A DNA stretch of 64,000 bases from JAQVXR01 sp050945755 (GTDB lineage Bacteria > Bacillota > Dehalobacteriia > Dehalobacteriales > Dehalobacteriaceae): contig JBMNTN010000004.1 of assembly GCA_050945755.1 (NCBI GenBank), forward strand, positions 1 through 64,000, given 5' to 3'. A model generated the notes under the pieces. That model saw only the letters and a program-made list of their open reading frames with translations, was not told where the DNA came from and did no database searches. Both the position numbers and the translations under genes were made by a program. Of the stretch, positions 43,122 to 50,518 are shown piece by piece (positions within the stretch are counted from its first letter, which is position 1; each line of letters opens with the position of its first letter).

Positions 43122-43233
43122 TTTAAGGTGATTGGTGATTTTGAATTTAACAACATTTTTTAATGAGTTGTTATTTGTAGAGGATAATTAATACCGTTGT
43201 TTTTTGGATAAAACTAAAAGAAAGGAGAAAATC

Positions 43234-44019
43234 ATGAGTAAAAAAATCAGAAACTATGGTTATATAGGCCCGACAACGCCTAACCGGCACTATGATACGA
43301 CGGAAGGGCAATTAATGAATGGCTTTCCGGTCGGTATTCTGCAGCTTTATGCACATTTGCCATTTTTCCCGGGCAATGTTTCCAATGCATATACCTATGA
43401 TTTTCCTGTGAAGTTTTTGCATGTGCAGGGAACGGGTATTGATAATATACTGGCTGGTGATATGTCTGTTCTTGATAATATTATTGCAGCAGCAAAACAA
43501 CTGGAAATGGACGGCTGCAGGGTAATCTGTGCAAACTGCGGTTTCTTTGGTCACTATCAGCGTGCTGTTGCCGATCAGCTTGATGTTCCTGTATATCTTT
43601 CTTCGTTGATTCAGGCATCGTGGGCTCTAACTGCTTTAAAATCTACTGAAAAACTCGGTATCTTGACAGCTAATAAAAATAACCTGACTGAGGCGATGTT
43701 TGAGTCTTGCGGTGTTAATAAAGAAATGCAAAAGCGTTGCGTTGTATATGGTGCGCAAGATTGCGAAGAATTTTCTCATATCTTGACCGGCAAGGGCGGC
43801 CTTGATTACAACCGTGTCGGTGATGAAATAACGGCCTTAGCCCATAAGCTGGTCGATGAAAACCCGGATGTTGGTGCTCTTTTGCTTGAATGCACTGATA
43901 TGCCTCCGTACTCGCATCGCTTGCAGGCTGAACTTAATATGCCGGTATATGATGCTATTACTTTAATCAAGTATGCCAAAAGCATAGTTACTCAGATGCC
44001 CTATTACGGTTTTCTGTAA
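43234..44019 (+). CDS. Asp/Glu/hydantoin racemase-superfamily protein
   Basis: A 261-residue protein of the aspartate/glutamate racemase fold. Two Cys expected for catalysis are in CANCGFFGH (about residue 100) and LLLECTDMPPYS (about 215). Members racemise amino acids or hydantoins or decarboxylate malonates. The ATG at 43234 follows AAAGGAG; an upstream TTG lacks such a site. With the opine-dehydrogenase-like enzyme it suggests breakdown of an amino-acid-derived compound. Confidence 0.8.
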   Translation: MSKKIRNYGYIGPTTPNRHYDTTEGQLMNGFPVGILQLYAHLPFFPGNVSNAYTYDFPVKFLHVQGTGIDNILAGDMSVLDNIIAAAKQLEMDGCRVICANCGFFGHYQRAVADQLDVPVYLSSLIQASWALTALKSTEKLGILTANKNNLTEAMFESCGVNKEMQKRCVVYGAQDCEEFSHILTGKGGLDYNRVGDEITALAHKLVDENPDVGALLLECTDMPPYSHRLQAELNMPVYDAITLIKYAKSIVTQMPYYGFL

Positions 44020-44109
44020 ACAATACTTACGGGCATATCTTTTCTGATGTATGTTGTTGGTGGGAACGTGTTTTAAAAAAATTAGAATAAACAAAGGGAG
44101 GACATAACG

Positions 44110-45147
44110 ATGAAAAAAATATTAGCGGTTTTACTCATTGCTATGCTGTCCATGTTTGCTTTTGCCGGATGCGGAGGCAGTGATTCTGAAGGTGGAACGG
44201 ATGGCGGTTCTGCAGATACTGGAAAAACCTATAATTTTAAAATTGCAGCCCAGGAATCTGAAGAACATAATGATGTTAAGTCAATAAAGCGTGCGGCAGA
44301 AGCTATCGCCGAACAAACTGACGGTCATGTTAATATTACTGTTTATCCATCCAACCAGTTGGGCGACTATACCCAGGTATATGATGAAGTTATGGCCGGA
44401 ACTATTGACATGGCATGTATCACCATCCCTACGACTTATGACTCTCGTCTGGAAATGCTTACTGTTCCGTACCTTACCACGAACTACCAAGAAGCTGTTG
44501 ATACTTTCCTTCCCGGTTCAGAATTTTTCGGCAAACTGACTGATATCCAGCTTGAAAAAGGTGTACAGACCTTAGCTGTTTATATTGACGGTTATATGGG
44601 TATCGGTGCTACTAAGAGCATTGATAAAGCTATGGACTATAATGATTCCCATAACGGCGTTTTGATGAGATGTCCTTCTGTTGACTCGTATATCTGGACT
44701 GCTAAGGCTATGAATTACGGTACGACCACCATTGCTTATGCGGACCTTTATTCTGCATTGCAGACTGGTGTATGTGACGGTTGGGTTGGCGGCTCTGCTT
44801 ATGTAAACTATCTCAACTTCCGTGATGTTATTAAATATTTCTGTGATTCCAGATATATGGTCGAGCTTATCGGAGTTGTGATGAATGCTGATACTTGGAA
44901 TGGTCTGCCCGAAGAATATCAGGAAATTATCACTAAAGTATTCGAAGAAGAATGTATAGCTGTAGCTAATGCTCGTGAAGAACTGGACAATAAAGCTATG
45001 GATGATATGGCTGATATGGGTATAGAAATCTATGTTCCAACTGATGAAGAACTCAATAATATGAGAGATCACTTCAAGGAAACTGTTTGGCCGCAGTACA
45101 AAGACGTTCTTGGAGATGAGCTGTACAATCTGCTTCTCAGTAAATAA
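44110..45147 (+). CDS. TRAP transporter solute-binding lipoprotein (DctP family)
   Basis: A 345-residue DctP-type binding protein. The signal peptide ends in a lipobox (FAGC, lipidated Cys21), followed by a Gly/Ser/Asp-rich linker. The family arginine that binds a substrate carboxylate is probably the Arg in NGVLMRCPSVDS near residue 190. Substrate is likely a carboxylate or amino acid derivative. ATG follows AAAGGGAGG. Confidence 0.92.
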   Translation: MKKILAVLLIAMLSMFAFAGCGGSDSEGGTDGGSADTGKTYNFKIAAQESEEHNDVKSIKRAAEAIAEQTDGHVNITVYPSNQLGDYTQVYDEVMAGTIDMACITIPTTYDSRLEMLTVPYLTTNYQEAVDTFLPGSEFFGKLTDIQLEKGVQTLAVYIDGYMGIGATKSIDKAMDYNDSHNGVLMRCPSVDSYIWTAKAMNYGTTTIAYADLYSALQTGVCDGWVGGSAYVNYLNFRDVIKYFCDSRYMVELIGVVMNADTWNGLPEEYQEIITKVFEEECIAVANAREELDNKAMDDMADMGIEIYVPTDEELNNMRDHFKETVWPQYKDVLGDELYNLLLSK

Positions 45148-45283
45148 GTAATTAGAGAGTATTTATAGAATAAACGATGGTACAGTTGTCCGCGTAAGTT
45201 GATTGCAATTTCGCGGGCAACTGTAAAATTTATTATTGTGTGACCACAGAATAATATCTAAATTGTTTTGGATGGTGAAAATA

Positions 45284-45805
45284 ATGTGGCAGATCACATC
45301 TTTAGAGGAAAAAAGTTGGTGGAAGGCGATTTTGTCTGTTGAACAGGCTATCTTGATTACTACGAGCCTTCTCGCAGCCGGTATTGTTACGGTTGGTGTA
45401 ATCATGCGCTATATTTTGCATGTTAATTTTTTTGGTCAGGAAGAAATTTTAACTGTTGTTGCTATGTGGCTTTATTGGGTGGGTGGTATTTATGGCAGTT
45501 ATACCAATACCCATATCAGTGCGGATTTAGCAGATTCATTTATTAAAAATTGGAAAATTAGAAAAACAATTAATATATTTGTTTTGCTGATTAGTATTGG
45601 GGTCGTTGGTTGCTTTGTTTTTTGGGGCTATAGTTATACTGCTTGGGTTATAGATCTAGGTGGGCTTTCTACAGGACTCAAAATACCATTGATTTTTTCC
45701 AAAGTCACAATGTTTCTTGGTTTTGTTTTTATGGGGCTATATTCTGTTTATCACTTGATCAGAGTAGCTCAGACTAAAGAATCTGATTATCAGAAGGAGG
45801 ATTAA
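45284..45805 (+). CDS. TRAP transporter small permease (DctQ family)
   Basis: A 173-residue protein with four predicted membrane helices, the DctQ architecture; the motif NTHISADLADSF is typical. It pairs with DctM. ATG 45284 is chosen with GGATGGTG upstream; earlier in-frame starts would add 16 residues without a clear site. A 135-base gap after dctP may lower its expression relative to the binding protein. Confidence 0.88.
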   Translation: MWQITSLEEKSWWKAILSVEQAILITTSLLAAGIVTVGVIMRYILHVNFFGQEEILTVVAMWLYWVGGIYGSYTNTHISADLADSFIKNWKIRKTINIFVLLISIGVVGCFVFWGYSYTAWVIDLGGLSTGLKIPLIFSKVTMFLGFVFMGLYSVYHLIRVAQTKESDYQKED

Positions 45806-45811
45806 TCAAAA

Positions 45812-47110
45812 ATGGAAATGATAATAGGGTTTGCGATATTACTCTTTCTGATTATCTTGGGGGTTCCCGTTGTTTATGCATTTGGTGCAACAGTAGTCTG
45901 GTTTGTTTTCACCATGGGATATAATGCATCATTTGTTTTTTCGACGATGTACAGCAGCATGAATAATGTTGTTTTGCTGGCCATTCCATTGTTTATTATG
46001 GTTGGCGGTGTTATGGAAAAGGGTAATATCGGTAGTGCTCTGGTCAATTTTATAGAGAGTTTTGTCGGCCGAATTAGAGGAGCACTCTGTATAGTGTCTG
46101 CTGTTGCCTGTGCTGTTTTTGGTTCGATTTGCGGCAGCGGCGCGGCAACACTTTCCTGTATTGGTTCTATCATGGCGCCGAAGATGAGAGAAAGAAATTA
46201 TCCGATGGGTGTTTGTGCGGCTGTCCTTTGTTGTGCATCACCTGTTGGAATGTTGATTCCTCCCAGTTCCATTCAGATTTTATTTGCTTGGGCAGGTAAT
46301 CTTTCTGTTCTAGCCTGTTTTCTGTCAACAGTTATCCCCGGTATTATCTTAACTATTTTGATTTCTCTTGTTAGTTGGGCAATGTGCCGTAATAATAAGG
46401 AAATTGTTGTTACTGAACAGGTATCAAAAAAAGAATGGGTATCTAAAACCAAAAAATCTACGATACAGGCTATACCTGCACTAGTCATGCCTTTCATTGT
46501 TTTAGGCGGTATCTATGGTGGCCTGATGACGGCAACTGAAGCTGCCGGTGTAGCTGTTGTTTATGCGATTATTGCCAGTCTTTGCATATACCGTGCCATA
46601 AAAGTGCTGGAACTAAAGGGGGTATTCCTTGACACCGCGACTACAACTGGTGTTATCATGGTTATGCTGGCAGTGATTATGGTATTAAGCCGTATTCTTG
46701 TTCAGGAAAACCTTCCTAGCACAATCCTAAACATTTTATTGTCCATCTCCGATAATAAATATGTTATTTTAATGATCATAAATCTTTTCCTTGTTATTAT
46801 TGGTATGCTTATGGACGATGTCAGTGGTACCTTGCTATGTGCTCCCATTCTTGTTCCGATAGCAATTAGTCTTGGCGTTAATCCTTACCATATGGCTGCA
46901 ATTCTTGGTGTTAACCTTGGTATGGGTAACATTACCCCTCCCACGGCGCCATTCCTTTATCTTGGCTCAAGGATTTGTAATGTCAGTACAAAATTAATGC
47001 TGAAGCCTTGTCTGACGATAATTCTTTTTGCATATATTCCTACTTTAATTATAACTACGTATATCCCATGGGTATCTTTGTGGCTGCCAGGCTTATTGTT
47101 GAATATTTAA
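45812..47110 (+). CDS. TRAP transporter large permease (DctM family)
   Basis: A 432-residue protein with about 12 membrane helices. Family signatures include GAATLSCIGSIMAPKM, SPVGMLIPPSS and GNITPPTAPF. It forms the sodium-coupled transport channel with DctQ. It starts six bases after the dctQ stop and ends the module. Confidence 0.95.
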   Translation: MEMIIGFAILLFLIILGVPVVYAFGATVVWFVFTMGYNASFVFSTMYSSMNNVVLLAIPLFIMVGGVMEKGNIGSALVNFIESFVGRIRGALCIVSAVACAVFGSICGSGAATLSCIGSIMAPKMRERNYPMGVCAAVLCCASPVGMLIPPSSIQILFAWAGNLSVLACFLSTVIPGIILTILISLVSWAMCRNNKEIVVTEQVSKKEWVSKTKKSTIQAIPALVMPFIVLGGIYGGLMTATEAAGVAVVYAIIASLCIYRAIKVLELKGVFLDTATTTGVIMVMLAVIMVLSRILVQENLPSTILNILLSISDNKYVILMIINLFLVIIGMLMDDVSGTLLCAPILVPIAISLGVNPYHMAAILGVNLGMGNITPPTAPFLYLGSRICNVSTKLMLKPCLTIILFAYIPTLIITTYIPWVSLWLPGLLLNI

Positions 47111-47135
47111 TTAAATGGCTTATAATTTTTAGTAA

Positions 47136-47173
47136 ATCTTGCCCCCTTTGCAAATGCAACAGGGGGCAGGATT
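47136..47173 (+). terminator. Hairpin after the TRAP genes
   Basis: TTGCCCCC pairs with GGGGGCAG over a 15-base loop. The following bases (GATTGTATT) are a weak T tract, so termination may be incomplete. Confidence 0.6.
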
Positions 47174-47220
47174 GTATTAAAGTTAAATAGAATGGTAATC
47201 TGTCGTGGTTCATTTCCTAT

Positions 47221-47349
47221 TACAAAAACACACTGGGGTACCGTTTTTCCAAGTTCAAAGCTATAACAGGCTTTAATCTTTACGATTTCAGCAGTACGAT
47301 AGCGATGCACATAGTCGTTACGAATTATAAAGTCAACAATTTGTTATAA
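47221..47349 (+). pseudogene. Remnant of a CdaR-like regulator (last ~40 codons)
   Basis: The frame matches the C-terminal helix-turn-helix of the protein at 40618 (NTLxYRFSKFKAITG, then NYKVNNLL-stop) but has no N-terminal part. It is a leftover of a second regulator gene or of a duplication that placed the TRAP module between two copies. Confidence 0.85.
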
Positions 47350-47412
47350 TTTGCTTTATAAAAACATGGTCTGTTTATTTGTATTCCGGCCATGTTTTTT
47401 GTATAAACGACA
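47223..47412 (+). repeat. Direct repeat flanking the TRAP module, right copy
   Basis: Pairs with 41709-41898. The coding part is more diverged than the noncoding terminator part, which is almost identical. The 135 bases that follow hold no recognisable gene. Confidence 0.9.
47361..47401 (+). terminator. Terminator in the right repeat copy
   Basis: Same AAAACATGG/CCATGTTTT structure with T run as at 41846-41887. Confidence 0.7.
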
Positions 47413-47547
47413 CTAATAATCTATGGATACCTAAAATGTTAAGAAAAAAAGGGAAAATGCTGATAGTACCGTTGAAGGCGAAGCGGAAGCAAATAAGGTT
47501 TATGCATACCCGGGTTTTATTTGAAGCAAATTCCAGGGGAAGATAAT

Positions 47548-47742
47548 CTATTGTTTTTTGTTTTTTGGCTTGAAGGATCTGTTTACATTTCGTTTAGATT
47601 TATTTAAAATATTATCTTCGCCTTGTTCAGCCACCGACGCTAAACTATATCTCAAATCCTCACTGTCTTCCAAGCAAACATTACAACCCTTGCCGGAGAC
47701 GGGTCCGGAAAATCCTCTTTCCGTGCGATTGGTTTCTTTCAT
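47548..47742 (-). CDS. Hypothetical 64-residue protein
   Basis: Not recognised. On the - strand an ATG at 47742 has a strong AAGGAGCTGGAAGAC upstream and opens 64 codons (MKETNRTERGFSGPVSG). The middle has a CNVC Cys pair and the end is basic (SFKPKNKKQ). It is hydrophilic, lacks a membrane helix, and faces yqfC. Its position before a sporulation gene and its size suggest a small sporulation or regulatory protein, but this is only inference. Confidence 0.55.
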   Translation of the reverse strand: MKETNRTERGFSGPVSGKGCNVCLEDSEDLRYSLASVAEQGEDNILNKSKRNVNRSFKPKNKKQ

Positions 47743-47912
47743 GTCTTCCAGCTCCTTTTTGGCTCCGGGTATGCACACTTAGTGTGCCCGGGGTTTATCT
47801 CCAATACCCATCACTAATTTTTCAAGTATTAAGTGAAGACACGTTCTCCTTTTTTCATATCTCTCCCTCCCCCCGAATAAATTTAGTAGGAGAAAAACCG
47901 GGGGGTGTTTTT

Positions 47913-48221
47913 TTGTCCAATAAAAAATTACTGCGTGGACAAAGAGCTAAATTTAAAAGTGCTTTTGTTAATATACTTCAGCTTCCGGCAGATGTTGCCC
48001 TTAACCTGCCCCGGGTCACGATGATTGGCAACCTCCAGTTAAACATTGAGAATCATAAGGGGATTGTAGAGTATACAGAAAACAAGATCCGGGTACTGGT
48101 TGCCCGAGGGTGTTTAGAAGTAACCGGTGCCAACTTGGTACTGAGGAACATTCATAGTGATGAAATTATGGTGAACGGGGAAATAAATCAAATCCGGATT
48201 GAACTTAATGAGGAAAATTAA
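47913..48221 (+). CDS. yqfC: Sporulation protein YqfC
   Basis: A 102-residue YabP/YqfC-family protein, part of the sigma-E regulon in Bacillus. The core reads LPRVTMIGNLQLNIENHKGIVEY and continues to VLVARGCLEVTG, the family signature. The TTG at 47913 is used: GGGGGGTG lies seven bases before it and family members begin near here; a frame open from 47784 is unsupported. It restores the ancestral order after the island. Confidence 0.9.
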   Translation: MSNKKLLRGQRAKFKSAFVNILQLPADVALNLPRVTMIGNLQLNIENHKGIVEYTENKIRVLVARGCLEVTGANLVLRNIHSDEIMVNGEINQIRIELNEEN

Positions 48222-48256
48222 TTATTTAAAACTGAATAAATTAGGAGTGGGGATTT

Positions 48257-49477
48257 TTGAAAACGCTATTGGATTATTTTTTAGGTTATGTCATTATTAC
48301 TATCCGGGGCAAAGGGATAGAGCGGTTTATCAACTTGGCTGTCCAACGGGGGATCCGGATGTGGGACATCAGCTGGATGAAAGACGGTTCCGTCCGGGCT
48401 AAGGTACAGCTTTCCGGGATCAAGGCTCTCCGTCATGTTGCCCGGAAAAGTCATTGCCGTTTTCGTATCGGTCAACGGCAGGGCTTGCCGTTTTGGGTTA
48501 AATTTTTTCAAAAGAGAAAGATGCTGGCAGCAGGGGCAATTTTTTTTGTGCTTTCCCTGTACGTGCTCTCTTCATTTGCTTTTTCGGTTCAGGTGACCAG
48601 CCCTGAGCCTCTTAAGATTGTGAATGAACAAATGATTAAACGCCTGGCGGAAGAAAAAGGAATCAAGCCCGGTCGACCAAAGTGGTTGATGGACTTTAAA
48701 GCAGCAGAAAAATATCTTATAAAAGAGGTCCCTCAGTTAACTTGGGTTAATATCAGTGCCCAAGGAACCCGGCTGTGTATTAATGTTGTGGAAAAGGTAA
48801 TGCCTGAGCCAGACGAGAAAAATAATAAATCGGGAAATATCATTGCTTTAAAGGATGGTATTATTACAGAAATTTTAGTGATGAAGGGAGAGCCGCTGGT
48901 TACCTCGGGTGATACTGTTTCCCAGGGGCAGGTGCTCATTTCAGGTATAATTACGATCCAAGAGGAATTCCCATTGGAGGAGGAACCGCTGGGAAAAGTG
49001 GAAAAAGTCAAGGCAGATGGTATTGTTCGGGCCAGAGTATGGTACCGGGGGTATGGAGAATGTCCTCTGGTGGAGAGCGGAAAAACCAATACCGGCAAAA
49101 AGGCTCAGTCCATTAAACTCCAGTGGGGGAAGCGAGGGGTTGTTATCTGGGGTTCTGCCGCTCCGGAATTTGAATATTATATCTCTGATACCAACCGGCG
49201 GAAATTGACTTTATGGAGGAATATTACCCTTCCTGTCGAAATAATAACAACAACCTGTTGGGAACAAGAAGTGTATAAAACCGTACGGAGCCAGGAAGAT
49301 GCCTGGCAGAAGGCGGTGAATGCAGCTCTTTTGGCTGCCCGGCGACAGGTACCGGCTCAGGCTAAAATTATCAGCAGACAGTTAAAGCCGGTAGAAGAGG
49401 GGGTTCCCGGGTTAAAACGCGCTTATGTTATTTTAGAAACGGAAGAGGATATCGGAAAATTTATTTCCATTGAGTAA
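48257..49477 (+). CDS. yqfD: Sporulation protein YqfD
   Basis: A 406-residue YqfD, also sigma-E-dependent in Bacillus and needed for efficient sporulation. It has an N-terminal cytosolic part, one membrane helix (about residues 90-108), and a large external domain with LTWVNISAQGTRLCINVVEK. Start TTG follows AGGAGTGGGG. It directly follows yqfC. Confidence 0.93.
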   Translation: MKTLLDYFLGYVIITIRGKGIERFINLAVQRGIRMWDISWMKDGSVRAKVQLSGIKALRHVARKSHCRFRIGQRQGLPFWVKFFQKRKMLAAGAIFFVLSLYVLSSFAFSVQVTSPEPLKIVNEQMIKRLAEEKGIKPGRPKWLMDFKAAEKYLIKEVPQLTWVNISAQGTRLCINVVEKVMPEPDEKNNKSGNIIALKDGIITEILVMKGEPLVTSGDTVSQGQVLISGIITIQEEFPLEEEPLGKVEKVKADGIVRARVWYRGYGECPLVESGKTNTGKKAQSIKLQWGKRGVVIWGSAAPEFEYYISDTNRRKLTLWRNITLPVEIITTTCWEQEVYKTVRSQEDAWQKAVNAALLAARRQVPAQAKIISRQLKPVEEGVPGLKRAYVILETEEDIGKFISIE

Positions 49478-49544
49478 TGATGGGAATCCGGTTATAATGA
49501 GGAAGATAATTGTCTAGAAAAAAATGTCAGGAGGTATTTGTTTA

Positions 49545-50498
49545 TTGGCCGGTACAACGGAGCTAAAAATTAACATCGGTAGTAATGGACAGGCTGCTAA
49601 TCTTCTTGGCCAAAGGGACGAGAACCTAAGGCTTTTAGAAAAGAGGCTGAAGGCAAAAATTATCGCCCGCGGTGATATGGTGATAGTCACCGGTAATAAT
49701 GAGGAAGTGGAAGAGGCGCGGCGTGTTTTTGAACATTTGATTACTCTGGTTAAAGCAGGAGTGACCATTACCACATCATCAATTAACTATGCTCTTAATA
49801 CGTCGGAAAAAAAGGAAAATGTGGCGGCAAAACTAACGGAAAACATCTATGTCACTCCCCGGGGAAAATCAATTAAGCCAAGGACTCTGGGACAGTCTAA
49901 CTATGTCCAAGCTATTCGGAAGAACGGAATAGTCTTTGGCATCGGCCCGGCAGGAACGGGGAAAACCTATTTGGCAGTTGTGATGGCCATTCATGCTTTA
50001 AAAAATAAAGAAGTCAACAGGCTGATTCTTGCCCGGCCCGCGGTGGAAGCAGGAGAAAAACTGGGATTTTTGCCCGGGGACCTGCAGGATAAAGTGAACC
50101 CTTATTTAAGGCCGATTTACGATAGTCTTTATGATGTCCTGGGGATGGACAAGGCGCAAAAATATATGGAAAGAAACATTATTGAGGTAGCCCCCCTTGC
50201 TTACATGAGAGGGCGTACTCTTGATGATGCCTTTATTATTTTGGATGAGGCACAGAATACGACACCGCAGCAGATGAAGATGTTTCTGACGCGGATTGGA
50301 TTCGGTTCCCGGGCGGTGATTACGGGGGATATCACCCAGGTGGATCTTCCTCAAGGCCAGTTTTCCGGCTTAATTCAGGTGCAGAAAATTCTAATGGGCA
50401 TTGAGGGAATTGAATTTTGTTATTTAACTCAGGCTGATGTAGTGCGTCACCCACTGGTACAAAAAATAATTAATGCCTACGAGAAAAACGAGGTGTAA
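49545..50498 (+). CDS. phoH: PhoH-like ATPase
   Basis: A 317-residue PhoH protein. The N-terminal KH-like region precedes a RecA-like ATPase with Walker A GPAGTGKTYLA (about residues 133-143) and Walker B IILDEAQN (about 230). It acts in RNA metabolism and is often linked to YbeY, as here. The TTG at 49545, ten bases after AGGAGG, is preferred; an ATG at 49524 overlaps that site. Confidence 0.93.
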   Translation: MAGTTELKINIGSNGQAANLLGQRDENLRLLEKRLKAKIIARGDMVIVTGNNEEVEEARRVFEHLITLVKAGVTITTSSINYALNTSEKKENVAAKLTENIYVTPRGKSIKPRTLGQSNYVQAIRKNGIVFGIGPAGTGKTYLAVVMAIHALKNKEVNRLILARPAVEAGEKLGFLPGDLQDKVNPYLRPIYDSLYDVLGMDKAQKYMERNIIEVAPLAYMRGRTLDDAFIILDEAQNTTPQQMKMFLTRIGFGSRAVITGDITQVDLPQGQFSGLIQVQKILMGIEGIEFCYLTQADVVRHPLVQKIINAYEKNEV

Positions 50499-50518
50499 CT
50501 CCCTAAGGAGTGAGGAAA

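Larger units (their letters stand above)
20580..47545. other. Metabolic island splitting the floA / yqfC synteny
   Basis: In Bacillus and many Clostridia the floA (yqfA) region runs straight on to yqfC-yqfD-phoH. Here about 27 kb lies between them, carrying the ethanolamine microcompartment locus and a TRAP transport module. The left edge is marked by the terminator at 20623-20675 and the right edge by the 64-codon reverse gene. No integrase, transposase or flanking attachment repeat was found, so the way it arrived is not visible. Confidence 0.75.

Noticed and set aside
44110..47110. TRAP transporter as the ethanolamine uptake system
   Set aside because: TRAP systems carry acids with a carboxylate, the module has its own regulator, and a strong terminator separates it from the eut operon.
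47784..47912. N-terminal extension of YqfC by 43 codons
   Set aside because: The extension has no ribosome-binding site at its start and does not resemble YqfC; TTG 47913 is well placed.
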